The notes under the pieces: generated by a model
Told to the model about the DNA's origin: nothing
Database searches by the model: none
Seen by the model: only the letters and a program-made list of their open reading frames with translations
Made by a program: the position numbers and the translations under genes
Origin: Vibrio sp. HA2012
GTDB lineage: Bacteria > Pseudomonadota > Gammaproteobacteria > Enterobacterales > Vibrionaceae
Length of the DNA stretch: 64,000 nucleotides
Reading direction: 5' to 3'
Assembly: GCF_002812955.1 (NCBI RefSeq)
Contig: NZ_PFXK01000003.1
Location: 372,001-436,000 of the forward strand
Part shown: positions 39,254-49,057 of the stretch, piece by piece
Numbering within the stretch: the first letter of the stretch is position 1
How the letters are laid out: every line of letters begins with the position of its first letter

Positions 39254-40141
39254 TTACGGTTTTGACCGAATCGAATTAACCGCTTCGACAAAAGCTTGCT
39301 GAGCTCCCTCGACACCCAGAACTTTCGCTTCCTCCAGCAACCCCAGAGCTTTAGGAATATTATTTTCGGTAACCGCTTTTGTAATAGAAGAGCGATAATA
39401 CGAAACCGTTTCTGGCTGAGTTTCAGTAAGAACAGACTTACTCTCAGGTAAAACCGCCCTTTTTACTTCTTTTTCAGAAGCGGGTCTGACAGGGACAGCC
39501 GTATGTTTTACTGACTGAAAAGAAAGTGTTTTAACGTCAACGGATACCTGACCACTCTGAGAATGAACATAATGCAGATCCGTTACCATCGGCATTGCTT
39601 CACCCAGTTCTTTTGCCCGAACCTTTGCTGGGTGATCCACGGTGATCTGCCTGCCCAGATACTCTTCTGGCGTGTAAATGACGATATAAGGGGTTTTCCG
39701 GGCATCAACTTTAAAATCCGCAGAATACTGAGTCTTAGTAAATGCATCAGATGTCTTAATATCGAATTGTTCCAGTGTGGTGAAATCTACCGGATTAAAA
39801 TCTGCATCCAGTGAAACCATTTTCGGCGCAAAAACCTTACCATCAATCATAAAGCTGCTGATGCTGACAGTGACGATGGCTGAACGGTCTGCAAACTCAA
39901 ATGCACTAAAGTAGCTATTGCCGTCCTGAAAGGCAGCAGCATCCGAATCAGCGTTAAGGTGAAAATTAAGCGTTTCATTTGCCGCCAGTTTGATAAATGG
40001 CAATTGAGAAAGTTGAGTACAACACACATCAGAATAAGGAATAAGTTCTGGCTCAGCTGCTGGCGTCGCAGGAGGAGTTGAACCACAAGCAGTTAATAGA
40101 GAGCCGAGGAGTAAAGTGAGAATGGTTTTATTTGTTTTCAT
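39254..40141 (-). CDS. malM: Maltose operon periplasmic protein
   Basis: MalM is a periplasmic protein of unclear function encoded after lamB in many enterics and vibrios. This 295-residue version has a lipoprotein signal with lipobox LLTAC. It also has the family features IPYSDVCCTQLSQLPF, NETLNFHLN and TPEEYLGRQ. The C-terminal part (about 220-295) is rich in charged residues and forms a predicted helical tail (AVTENNIPKALGLLEEAKVLG). The gap to lamB contains a weak terminator, typical of a highly expressed porin followed by weaker genes. Confidence 0.9.
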   Translation of the reverse strand: MKTNKTILTLLLGSLLTACGSTPPATPAAEPELIPYSDVCCTQLSQLPFIKLAANETLNFHLNADSDAAAFQDGNSYFSAFEFADRSAIVTVSISSFMIDGKVFAPKMVSLDADFNPVDFTTLEQFDIKTSDAFTKTQYSADFKVDARKTPYIVIYTPEEYLGRQITVDHPAKVRAKELGEAMPMVTDLHYVHSQSGQVSVDVKTLSFQSVKHTAVPVRPASEKEVKRAVLPESKSVLTETQPETVSYYRSSITKAVTENNIPKALGLLEEAKVLGVEGAQQAFVEAVNSIRSKP

Positions 40142-40159
40142 AATTATTTCTCTTTAAAG

Positions 40160-40185
40160 CAAAAAAGGCAGCCGGAATGGCTGCC
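40160..40185 (-). terminator. Attenuating terminator between lamB and malM
   Basis: GGCAGCC (40167-40173) pairs with GGCTGCC (40179-40185); on the minus strand it is followed by TTTTTTGCTTT. The genes downstream are probably read through at a lower level. Confidence 0.8.
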
Positions 40186-40201
40186 TGTTATCTTAGGGAG
40201 G

Positions 40202-41488
40202 TTAGAACCAGATTTCTGCGTGTACGCCAACGATAACTTCTTTGTCATCATCAGAAATACCAATGATCGCAGCACTTTCTTCATCATCAGCCTTAATATA
40301 GCTGATGTATGGCTTGATCTGAGGACGACCAAAGAAGTCGGCATTTACCGTCAGAGGCGTCGCAATTTCCAGATTAATATAGCTGCCTTCTACCGCATCA
40401 CCTGAACGGCTCCAGTCACCTTCATCACCCACTTCTTCATATCCGTAAGAAGCCGTAAATTCCAGACGCAGGTTGTCATTCACTTTATAGGAAGGACGTA
40501 CTGCAAGCAGATAACGTGTCAGCTCAGTGCCCCACAGTTCATCCAGCGTACCAAGATAAGTCACTTCAGAACCCATCTGCCATTTGTCCGAGATATTCAA
40601 TACCCCATACGATGTCAGGAAGATAGAGTTTTCACCTTCTGTACCGCCAGACCACTGACCAAAGTTCACACGGTGGGTTGCTGCATCTTCACCATAAGCA
40701 ATAGCAGACTGAGCCCAGCCATCCAGGCCATAATAGCTTGAGTTCAGTGTAATCGATGCACCGACACCATCATCCGCCGTCGTACCAGATGTATTCGCCT
40801 GCTTGATGTATTTCAGGTCAAAATCCAGTCGGCCAATACCAATATCAACGCCGTACAAATAAAGATCATGAGAAGTCAGAGTCGTGCGTTCCGCATTATG
40901 AGTTTCATATCCGGCATCAGGATCCGCTTCCATAACAGCAAAACCTGCCGTGTTACCTGAAATCTTAGTCTGGATACCGGCACCCACACCTGAAGACTGT
41001 TTCCAGAATTCACCAGAAAGCAGACCTGAAGACCGATTCAGAAAACGCTGTCCCGCCCAGACTGAAGTATCTTCACCCAAATATGGCAATGCACCGATTT
41101 CAATAAAGGTTTCTTTGACTTCAAACTGGTTTTCATCGTTCGACTTCTGGCCACCGGAAGAAGAGTAAGCATAAGAGTTACCGTTACCATATTCAGAACG
41201 GACGACAAAATCAGACCATACGCCATTGGCATGTTCTGTATGTTTTTTCACGGTAATCTCAACCTGGTTGGTACTTCTGCCTAAAGTACCGGCAGTTTTA
41301 TAATCAGGTTTACCGTATTCATTGTCTGTGGTTTCACCATCAACCTGACGGACATTCATGGACGCATAACCATGCACTTCCCAGCCATCGGTGATTACAT
41401 CAGTACCATTGACTTTTTCTGCAGCAAAAGCAGAACCGGTAACAAATGCGGTTGCCACTGCTGCGGCAAGTACGCTAACTTTTTTCAT
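40202..41488 (-). CDS. lamB: Maltoporin
   Basis: LamB is the outer-membrane trimeric porin for maltodextrins. From ATG 41488 the protein has 428 residues with a signal peptide (MKKVSVLAAAVATAFVTGSAFA). The start is fixed by CAGGAG upstream and by the signal peptide; the frame extends to 41551 without support. Typical features are DGWEVHGYASMNVR near the N-terminus, many alternating beta strands with aromatic girdles, and the terminal VHAEIWF ending in Phe. It is the first gene of the operon lamB-malM-GH13-GH31. MalT-like sites are upstream. Confidence 0.96.
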   Translation of the reverse strand: MKKVSVLAAAVATAFVTGSAFAAEKVNGTDVITDGWEVHGYASMNVRQVDGETTDNEYGKPDYKTAGTLGRSTNQVEITVKKHTEHANGVWSDFVVRSEYGNGNSYAYSSSGGQKSNDENQFEVKETFIEIGALPYLGEDTSVWAGQRFLNRSSGLLSGEFWKQSSGVGAGIQTKISGNTAGFAVMEADPDAGYETHNAERTTLTSHDLYLYGVDIGIGRLDFDLKYIKQANTSGTTADDGVGASITLNSSYYGLDGWAQSAIAYGEDAATHRVNFGQWSGGTEGENSIFLTSYGVLNISDKWQMGSEVTYLGTLDELWGTELTRYLLAVRPSYKVNDNLRLEFTASYGYEEVGDEGDWSRSGDAVEGSYINLEIATPLTVNADFFGRPQIKPYISYIKADDEESAAIIGISDDDKEVIVGVHAEIWF

Positions 41489-41654
41489 ATCGCTAACTCC
41501 TGAACGATTCGTTATTTTTAATTGTCCTTTTACATAGGGCCAACTTATCAAGGCAGTAAATAAGTTGCTGTTTGCGAAAGGTTAAGTTGTCTGGGAGTGA
41601 CCTCCCCCGTTTTGTTTCAACGGTGAAGATATTAAGCGGTTACGAACAGGCTGA

Positions 41655-41764
41655 CGTCCTCCACCCTTGTCTAATTCAGGGGGGAGGAGAAAGGCGGAGA
41701 AAATGTTGGCTAACCCCTTTTTGTTGAGTTCATCACTGATCTGAGGCTGATTTTGAGGAGGAGC
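41655..41764. promoter_or_regulatory. MalT-box cluster in the lamB-glgX divergent region
   Basis: GGGGAGGAGA at 41691-41700 matches 9 of 10 positions of the MalT consensus. Cores also occur at 41657-41662 (minus, TCCTCC) and 41757-41762 (GGAGGA). The 460-bp region 41489-41948 has no gene and probably controls both lamB and glgX. Confidence 0.55.
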
Positions 41765-41948
41765 GGGACTAAATCCGGCAGAAAAATGTTACTGTCATCA
41801 AATTTTCATGTTCATTTCTCTGTGTAATATTTTAATTATATTTTTATTCCACGCAGAAAAAGGAGGTTGATCTTTCTACTACTAGAGCTTTTACTTAGAG
41901 TTCAGAATATACTAAATTCAAAATGATACCGAACCAGAACATATAAAA

Positions 41949-44045
41949 ATGAATCATTCGTACTCACGCCCTTATCCACTGGGCGCTACGTTAGATAGTA
42001 GTGGATGCAATTTTTCGATTTATGCACCTCACCATAATGATATTGTGCTGGTGCTTTTCGGTGAAAACGATGAGTTTACCGTTCACGAACTTGAAGGAAA
42101 TTATGCCGGAAGCCGTCATACCTATATCGAGGGCGTAGTGGCGGGGCAGAAGTATGGCTACAAGGTAGAAACCCAAAATGGTTCTCTTCTGCTTTCTGAT
42201 CCTTATGCCCGGGCTTTAGATAAGCCCTTATACTATAAGCCGCCATTCACCCCGGAAAAAGGTTGGGAGATCAGTAAATGTGTGGTAACCGATAACCGGT
42301 TTGACTGGCAGGATACCCATCCACCACGCATTCCCCGTGAAGAAACGGTTCTGTTCGAAACCCATGTCAAAGGGTTAACTAAACTGCACCCGGAAGTCAC
42401 GTCATCGCAGCAGGGACATTATCTGGGGCTGGTCAGTGCCCCTATGCTGGCGTTCTATAAAGCGCAGAATATCAATACCCTGCAATTACTTCCTATCGCT
42501 GCATGCATGCATGAAGAACACCTGCTGAAACAGGACAGAGTCAATTACTGGGGATATAACCCGTTTCTGTTTATGGTTCCGGATCCAAGATATGCCAAAC
42601 GCGATGCAGTTATTGAGCTGAAAACCGCTATCAGAGAGCTACACAGGCATGGCATAGAAGTCATTCTGGATGTGGTTTACAACCACACAGCCGAAGGGGG
42701 AACCGGCGGTCCCGTCTTTAACCTGAAAGAGTTGGACTCCAGATACTATATTCGCCATGGAGAGCATTTTGCCAATTTTGCTGGTTGCGGAAATACTCTG
42801 GATCTGACCCATCAGGCCACACTTAATCTGGTCATGGACTCTCTGCGTTATTGGGTTCAGGAGTTTCATGTTGACGGATTCCGCTTTGATCTGGCTGCAA
42901 CTCTGGGACGTAATGGGGATCAGTTTAATTACCACTCCGCTTTCTTTAAATCTGTCGCACAAGATCCTGTGCTCAAAGAAATTAAACTGATAGCCGAACC
43001 CTGGGACATTGGACCAAACGGATATCAGGTTGGCGGATTCCCGGATGGCTGGAACGAATGTAACGACAAATTTCGCGATATTACCCGCAGTTTCTGGCGC
43101 GGAGACAGCGGTTTTCTGAAAGAGTTTGCCACTCGTTTAATGGGATCCAGGGATCTCTACAGTGCCAGCCGGTGGCCGCAAAAACTGACAGTCAATTACA
43201 TTACTTATCACGATGGTTTTACGCTTCAGGATCTGGTTTCCTACAAGCACAAACATAATGAAGCTAATGGAGAGAATAACCACGACGGCCATGGTGATAA
43301 CCGTTCTGACAATTATGGTGAAGAGGGAAAAACCGCCAATATGATGATTATTGCAGTCAGAGAAAAGCAAAAACGTAATTTTATGGCAAGCCTGCTGTTC
43401 TCCTTTGGTATTCCTCATATTCTCACCGTTGACACCTTATCGCATACACAAAACGGCAATAATAATGCGTACTGTCAGGATAACGAACTAAGTTGGCTCA
43501 ATTGGTCAGAATCAGATCTGAAACATGATTTCCAACGTTGGCTAAGCGAAGTCATTGCTGCCCGGAAAATCTATATGACACCATTTATCAGAGCTTTTAG
43601 TGGTGAACAGCGCAACCAAAACCGGGTTGGCTGGCGGCGTCCTGATGGCAAGCATATGGAACATGATGACTGGAACCAGCTCAATGCAGTAGCACTGCAT
43701 CTTGGTATCGACCAAGATGGTGATGAACTGATCTACCTGATCAACCAATCCAGTGCCACTGCACGTTTCAAGCTTCCATCAGACAAAAATCAGCAGTGGA
43801 TGACCATTTGTGACACAAACCTGCGAGATAACATCAGCGATCAGGTCATTAATGACATGCAACTAGCCCCTGCCTCTATGGCTATCCTGCATGCCTCCAC
43901 AAAACCACCAGTGGTAGCCTCGGAAGAACAAGAAGAAACCGGCACAAAAGATATTCCCGAAAACAAAAGAAATGAGAAGAAAAAAGGCAAATCCTTTCTG
44001 GGTATACTAAGAAATAAATCCCTCACCCAAAGCCCTCAGCACTAG
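41949..44045 (+). CDS. glgX: GlgX-type glycogen debranching enzyme
   Basis: GlgX cuts alpha-1,6 branches of phosphorylase-limited glycogen, giving maltodextrins. The 698-residue protein has an N-terminal CBM48 (PLGATLDSSGCNFSIYAPHH) and GH13 motifs VDGFRFDLAATLGR (nucleophile), LIAEPWDIGPNGYQVG (acid), and NYITYHDGFTLQDLVSY. It is slightly longer than E. coli GlgX because of a C-terminal tail of about 50 residues rich in E and K (from about 650). It is divergent from the lamB operon. An isoamylase specificity cannot be excluded. Confidence 0.88.
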   Translation: MNHSYSRPYPLGATLDSSGCNFSIYAPHHNDIVLVLFGENDEFTVHELEGNYAGSRHTYIEGVVAGQKYGYKVETQNGSLLLSDPYARALDKPLYYKPPFTPEKGWEISKCVVTDNRFDWQDTHPPRIPREETVLFETHVKGLTKLHPEVTSSQQGHYLGLVSAPMLAFYKAQNINTLQLLPIAACMHEEHLLKQDRVNYWGYNPFLFMVPDPRYAKRDAVIELKTAIRELHRHGIEVILDVVYNHTAEGGTGGPVFNLKELDSRYYIRHGEHFANFAGCGNTLDLTHQATLNLVMDSLRYWVQEFHVDGFRFDLAATLGRNGDQFNYHSAFFKSVAQDPVLKEIKLIAEPWDIGPNGYQVGGFPDGWNECNDKFRDITRSFWRGDSGFLKEFATRLMGSRDLYSASRWPQKLTVNYITYHDGFTLQDLVSYKHKHNEANGENNHDGHGDNRSDNYGEEGKTANMMIIAVREKQKRNFMASLLFSFGIPHILTVDTLSHTQNGNNNAYCQDNELSWLNWSESDLKHDFQRWLSEVIAARKIYMTPFIRAFSGEQRNQNRVGWRRPDGKHMEHDDWNQLNAVALHLGIDQDGDELIYLINQSSATARFKLPSDKNQQWMTICDTNLRDNISDQVINDMQLAPASMAILHASTKPPVVASEEQEETGTKDIPENKRNEKKKGKSFLGILRNKSLTQSPQH

Positions 44046-44076
44046 ATTTCTGCTGACTCGAACCAACTCTCGCATG

Positions 44077-44120
44077 CCTTATACCGAAGCAACTTCAGGA
44101 TTAAGAACCTCGGTATAAGG
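44077..44120. repeat. REP-like hairpin after glgX
   Basis: CCTTATACCGA (44077-44087) pairs perfectly with TCGGTATAAGG (44110-44120). The inner GAAGCAACTTC makes its end resemble the element at 23820-23900. The strong palindrome may also end the glgX message. Confidence 0.6.
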
Positions 44121-44299
44121 TACGCGGGACTGGTTGTTTTTGCATAAGCATGTTGTAATGTGTTCTCAAAATCCCGCCTGATATTCTTCTCAGGTTGTTC
44201 TTGCTCAACATGAACACGACAGGCTCCGGTACACCATATTTCTTTGTAGTCCGAGTAAATACTGTCACTCACTCCGGGATAACAATAATAGGACGATGT

Positions 44300-46138
44300 A
44301 TGTATAAATTGTTTGAAGGTCTGACTCAGGCTTTCCCCCAACAAGACCCCTGTCAGCCTCCGAAAGGATTGCTGGCTTTTTGCCGCCACTACACCCGGGG
44401 GTTTGAAAAGCCATTACTGCTTATGGCATTACTCAGCACTATAGTTGCCATCATCGAAGTTTCTCTGTTTGGTTTCATGGGACAACTGGTTGACTGGCTG
44501 TCCAGCCATGATCCGGAAACATTTTTGCAGGAAAACAGTACCACACTCTGGGGACTGGGTATTCTGTTGCTGGTGATTATGCCTGCGCTGGTTATCACCT
44601 ACTCACTGGTTATCCATCAGAGCCTGCTGGGTAACTATCCCATGTCTATCCGCTGGCTTGCACACCGCTACCTGTTGAAACAAAGTCTGTCTTTCTATCA
44701 GGATGAGTTTGCCGGACGAATAGCAACCAAAGTCATGCAAACGGCGCTGGCCGTTCGTGAAACGGTAATGAAATTGCTGGATGTATTTGTGTATGTATCC
44801 GTCTATTTTACAGCCATTCTGGTAATGTTGGCACAGGCAGACTGGCGTCTGATGATGCCGATGCTGGTCTGGCTGGCAGCTTATATCTGTATCCAGTTCT
44901 ATTTTGTGCCGAAGCTTAAGGCCGTATCTTCGGAGCAGGCAGATGCCCGTTCCACAATGACCGGACGTATCGTAGATAGCTACACCAATATTGCAACGGT
45001 TAAACTGTTCTCCCACAGTAAAAGAGAGACTCAGTATGCGGAAGAAGGTATGGATCAGTTTCTGGATACTGTACACCGGCAAATGCGTCTGGTTACCGGC
45101 TTCAATGTTAGTGTTGAGATAGCCAACTATCTGCTTCTGTTCAGTATCATTTCTAGCTCCATCCTGCTCTGGATGCACAGTGCCATTACCGTAGGAGCCA
45201 TTGCAATAGCCATGAGCCTTGCTTTACGTATTAACGGTATGTCGAAATGGATTATGTGGGAAATTGGCGGACTGTTTGAAAATATGGGTACTGTAATGGA
45301 CGGGATGTCTACCCTATCCAGACCAATCAGTATTCAGGACAAACCCAAAGCTCAGCCACTGCAAGTTACACAGGGCAGTATTGAATTCGATAACGTCAGC
45401 TTCCATTATGGTGATAAAGATAAAGGAATTATCAGCAATCTTAATCTGCATATAAAACCGGGTGAGAAAGTCGGACTGGTCGGCCGCTCCGGGGCAGGAA
45501 AATCTACACTGGTAAACCTTTTGCTACGCTTTCATGACGTAGAAGAAGGACAAATCAAAATTGACGGGCAGGCTATCTCTGACGTTACACAAGACTCCCT
45601 GCGTAGTAATATCGGAATGGTTACTCAGGATACCTCTCTTCTGCACCGCTCTATCAGAGAAAATATCCTCTATGGAAACCCGGATGCATCTGAAGAAGAA
45701 CTTCTCAGAGCAACAAAACAGGCTCATGCGCATGAATTTATTGAGTTACTGAATGATCCTTACGGTAATATCGGTTATGACGCCCAGGTTGGGGAGCGGG
45801 GAGTCAAACTTTCCGGAGGCCAGCGACAACGCGTCGCCATCTCCCGAGTTCTGCTGAAAGATGCTCCCCTGCTCATTCTGGATGAAGCCACCTCAGCACT
45901 GGACTCTGAAGTGGAAGCCGCTATTCAGGAAAGTCTGAATGAACTGATGGAAGGTAAAACCGTCATTGCGATTGCTCATCGTCTATCCACCATTGCTGCT
46001 ATGGATAAATTGATCGTACTGGATAAAGGGCAGATTGTTGAACAGGGAACCCATCAGGAACTGATCCACGGTAACGGGATCTATGCTCACCTCTGGCAGC
46101 ACCAGACCGGAGGGTTCATCTGTTGTGATGAAAACTAA
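44300..46138 (+). CDS. ABC exporter half-transporter (permease/ATPase)
   Basis: The 612-residue protein has six membrane segments (about 30-310) and an ATPase domain with GRSGAGKST, LSGGQRQR, LLILDEATSALD and AHRLS. It is an MsbA/LmrA-like exporter; the substrate is unknown. The start at 44300 (MYKLFEGL) is preceded by AGGA; the frame extends back to 44195 but that part looks like leader. It is unrelated in sequence detail to the AT-rich pair at 3218-6723 and has normal composition. A terminator follows. Confidence 0.85.
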   Translation: MYKLFEGLTQAFPQQDPCQPPKGLLAFCRHYTRGFEKPLLLMALLSTIVAIIEVSLFGFMGQLVDWLSSHDPETFLQENSTTLWGLGILLLVIMPALVITYSLVIHQSLLGNYPMSIRWLAHRYLLKQSLSFYQDEFAGRIATKVMQTALAVRETVMKLLDVFVYVSVYFTAILVMLAQADWRLMMPMLVWLAAYICIQFYFVPKLKAVSSEQADARSTMTGRIVDSYTNIATVKLFSHSKRETQYAEEGMDQFLDTVHRQMRLVTGFNVSVEIANYLLLFSIISSSILLWMHSAITVGAIAIAMSLALRINGMSKWIMWEIGGLFENMGTVMDGMSTLSRPISIQDKPKAQPLQVTQGSIEFDNVSFHYGDKDKGIISNLNLHIKPGEKVGLVGRSGAGKSTLVNLLLRFHDVEEGQIKIDGQAISDVTQDSLRSNIGMVTQDTSLLHRSIRENILYGNPDASEEELLRATKQAHAHEFIELLNDPYGNIGYDAQVGERGVKLSGGQRQRVAISRVLLKDAPLLILDEATSALDSEVEAAIQESLNELMEGKTVIAIAHRLSTIAAMDKLIVLDKGQIVEQGTHQELIHGNGIYAHLWQHQTGGFICCDEN

Positions 46139-46183
46139 GTTTACCTATCCTCCAGAGCGTTAGCTTTACACTGTAAATAGCAA

Positions 46184-46220
46184 AAAACCCGGCTTAATCA
46201 GATTAAGCCGGGTTTCTTTA
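46184..46220. terminator. Terminator after the ABC exporter
   Basis: AAACCCGGCTTAAT (46186-46199) pairs perfectly with ATTAAGCCGGGTTT (46203-46216). A T-rich tail lies on the plus side and an A-run on the minus side. Confidence 0.9.
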
Positions 46221-46246
46221 CTGTAAGAACCGGGAAGAGCAGAGAC

Positions 46247-46522
46247 TCAAGCTCCGACCTGCTCAGGTTCGCCCTTTACCATCAGGGCTGTCTCCTTGTT
46301 TGTCGGTTTTTTTCCCCGTTCAGAGGACGTCACTGTCTGACAATTACAGTAACGGCAGAAATGTTGCTGTTCCAGTTTATAATGATTTTTTCCGGAAAAG
46401 AGACTATTGGTGATCCGAGCCAGTTTCTGAGTCAATGAAACCTGTTCTACCTCAGGACTACGACGCATCACAGACTTATGGGGTGTCACTTTTTTGCATA
46501 CTTCGCAGTACAGATCTGGCAT
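46247..46522 (-). CDS. Small zinc-ribbon-like protein
   Basis: The 91-residue protein has two CxxC knuckles (CEVC near residues 6-9 and CRYC near 56-59), followed by CQT, a pattern consistent with a zinc ribbon. The start is supported by AAGGAG. The middle is basic. I do not recognise a family with a known role; it could bind nucleic acid or a protein partner. Confidence 0.6.
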   Translation of the reverse strand: MPDLYCEVCKKVTPHKSVMRRSPEVEQVSLTQKLARITNSLFSGKNHYKLEQQHFCRYCNCQTVTSSERGKKPTNKETALMVKGEPEQVGA

Positions 46523-46703
46523 GAGGGAACTCCTTTATCTCACAACTGGATATATGGGCTCTAAGTAAATGTCGGTTAAGCTCATAAAGAAATAATTGAC
46601 GCTTCAAATAATAAGAGTAATTCTCAGAAAAAACGTGTTTTTTGTGTAAAAATCCTGCTTCTCCAGCAAATAAAAACCCAAAACGGGATGTAGATCACAT
46701 CAA

Positions 46704-46741
46704 AAAACCCTCTATCGTCTATCAAGACCATAGAGGGTTTC
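46704..46741 (-). terminator. Terminator after putP
   Basis: AAACCCTCTAT on the left pairs with ATAGAGGGTTT (46731-46741) around a 14-nt loop. The minus-strand run of T follows, just beyond the putP stop. Confidence 0.75.
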
Positions 46742-46769
46742 ATCAATAAAGTTCATTGTTAACTATTTG

Positions 46770-48263
46770 TTAATCAAGCTCTTTCAGCTTTTTCTGAAAA
46801 TCAGAAAAATCATCTGCTACCTTATCATCCGGAGCCGGAGTCAATACACTAACAAGCAGAATCGCCAGCGTTGAGAGGATGATCCCGGGTACGATTTCAT
46901 ATACATCGAACCAGCCCCCACTTAATTGTTTCCAGATAACAATAGTTGTCCCCCCAACCAGAATCCCGGCAAGAGCACCGTAACGGTTCATCCTTGACCA
47001 GTACAGACTCAATACCATTGCCGGACCAAATGCAGCACCGAACCCTGCCCAGGCATAGGAAACTAAACCAAGTACGGAACTGTCAGGATTCACGGCCAGC
47101 AGACAGGCAACAACTGACAGGGCTATAACCCCATAACGTCCTACTTTAACAATATCCTCAGAAGATGCCTCTTTCTTCACCAGTTGCTTATAAAAATCTT
47201 CTGCCAGAGCAGATGATGAAACTAATAGCTGGGAATCTGCCGTACTCATAATAGCCGCCAAAATTGCCGCCAGTAAAATACCAGCAATAACTGGGTGAAA
47301 CACCGCATTAACCAGTAGCATAAATATTTTCTCACCATCAGCAAGCTGAATATGCGGATGGTTTGTCACATATAATAAACCAACCAAACCAACCAAAATG
47401 GCTCCAAACATAGAAATTCCCGTCCAGATAACAGCAATCCGACGGGCTGTCGTCAACTCCCGGTTAGTACGAGACGCCTTAAAACGAGCCAGAATATGTG
47501 GCTGCCCAAAATACCCCAGCCCCCATGCCAACAAAGAAATGATAGCAATTGCACTTAACGGCTCACCTTTAGAATCGTTCCAAAGCGTCAGCAGCTCCGG
47601 ATTCACAGCAGATAAATCCGTACTCAGTTGTGTAAAGCCCCCCTGCATAGATGCAATCGGAACAATCAGCAATGCCGCGGCCATCAGCAGCCCCTGAACC
47701 AGATCCGTCCAAGATACGGCCAAAAAGCCACCGAACAGGGTATAAGAAACAATACATACTGTACCGATAACCAAAGCAATGCTGTAATCAAGACCAAACA
47801 CGGTTTCAAACAGCTTTCCTCCGGCAACTAATCCTGAGCTGGTATAAAAAAGGAAGAACAACAGAATAAAAAATGCAGAAATAATCTGAATCATTTTTGA
47901 ACTGTCATTAAAACGACGCGATAAAAACTCCGGAATGGTCAGGGCATCGGTGGTAATACTATAAGTCCGTAAACGCTTAGCACTAACAAGCCAGTTAGCC
48001 CATGTCCCCACCAGCAGTCCCCCTGCCAACCAAAATGATTCAATTCCGGCAGCATAAGCGTAACCGGGTAGTCCCAGCAGCAACCAGCCACTCATATCTG
48101 ATGCACCGGCAGAAAGTGCAGCAGGCCAAGGGCCTAATGTTCTTCCCCCCAAAAAATAATCACTGGAATTAATGGTACGCTGATACGCCCAGTAACCAAT
48201 CGCAAGCATAACGGCTAAATAAGCAACAAACGTTGCTGTAATAGCTAAGCTATTCCCTATCAT
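46770..48263 (-). CDS. putP: Sodium/proline symporter
   Basis: PutP imports proline with sodium. The 497-residue protein belongs to the SSS family with about 13 membrane helices. It has the PutP-type N-terminus (YQRTINSSDYFLGGRTLGPWPAALSAGASDMSGWLLLGLPG) and the sodium-site helix around MSTADSQLLVSSSALAEDFYK. AAGAGGAT precedes the ATG. It stands alone with its own terminator; no putA is in the window. Vibrio cholerae carries putP on chromosome II. Confidence 0.93.
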   Translation of the reverse strand: MIGNSLAITATFVAYLAVMLAIGYWAYQRTINSSDYFLGGRTLGPWPAALSAGASDMSGWLLLGLPGYAYAAGIESFWLAGGLLVGTWANWLVSAKRLRTYSITTDALTIPEFLSRRFNDSSKMIQIISAFFILLFFLFYTSSGLVAGGKLFETVFGLDYSIALVIGTVCIVSYTLFGGFLAVSWTDLVQGLLMAAALLIVPIASMQGGFTQLSTDLSAVNPELLTLWNDSKGEPLSAIAIISLLAWGLGYFGQPHILARFKASRTNRELTTARRIAVIWTGISMFGAILVGLVGLLYVTNHPHIQLADGEKIFMLLVNAVFHPVIAGILLAAILAAIMSTADSQLLVSSSALAEDFYKQLVKKEASSEDIVKVGRYGVIALSVVACLLAVNPDSSVLGLVSYAWAGFGAAFGPAMVLSLYWSRMNRYGALAGILVGGTTIVIWKQLSGGWFDVYEIVPGIILSTLAILLVSVLTPAPDDKVADDFSDFQKKLKELD

Positions 48264-49057
48264 TAAAATATCCTCTTACTTTTATTCTTCTTCTGCTCGT
48301 AAACAACGGCAGAATGAGACTGCAGCGAACAGCGCTCCTTTGCTATTCGCCCGGTTTCTTGTCTGTTTCCCAAATCAGTTCTTGTTATTCCGGAAACATG
48401 ATCAAGGTTGTGTTTGCTATATACCGACCTCATAATCCGGGGTCGTTGATGTCATAGCGTTTTAGAATAACCTGCAAATAAAGAGATGAACGGCACTTCT
48501 GTTATCTGCAACCTTTCCTTTTCTTCTGTCTGCATCATACAATCAAAGCATCCGTTCCCGGGTAGCAGGATCTGAATTAAAGGGGGGCATATTCTGAGCA
48601 CCAGAGAAACATTTGTCAAAAGTAACCTGTGCTTGCCATGTTTACGGAACAATGATCAAGAGCGAATAAGTTACGGCTACTGTCTGTCTGATATCAGAAC
48701 CCATGAACAGGCCACAAATGGTCAATACACATAAAAACGTACTGACATACATGGAATAAAAACCTACCTGATTGATATCTCTGTGTAAAAAATATTTTTC
48801 ATAGCTCAATTTGGCGATTAATATCACATTTATCATATTAAAGATGATAAGCTCTATTCGGATGAGGTAACTCACATTACAATGAATAGTAATGTCGCTG
48901 GATCTTGGCTATCAAGCAACACTATCTGGCTGTTATTATTTATTATTTTAATTTTTATCTCCTGAAACTGAGTGGCTTGACGCTTCATACCTTTAGTCGA
49001 TGAAAAGCCCTCCGGTAAAGGATTGATTTTTAATTTCGAAATACAATGCAGGGACTT
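48264..49057. other. Long intergenic region with one doubtful small frame
   Basis: About 790 bp lie between divergent putP and the PEGA-protein gene. A 77-codon minus frame at 48642-48875 (GTG start) encodes two hydrophobic stretches (around LIIFNMINVILIAKL and FLCVLTICGLFM). It has no clear ribosome site and no family I know, so I do not call it a gene. No operator, hairpin or RNA gene stood out. Confidence 0.4.

Noticed and set aside
48642..48875. 77-codon hydrophobic minus-strand frame in the putP-PEGA gap
   Set aside because: GTG start without a ribosome site and no known family. Kept only as a note in the gap entry.
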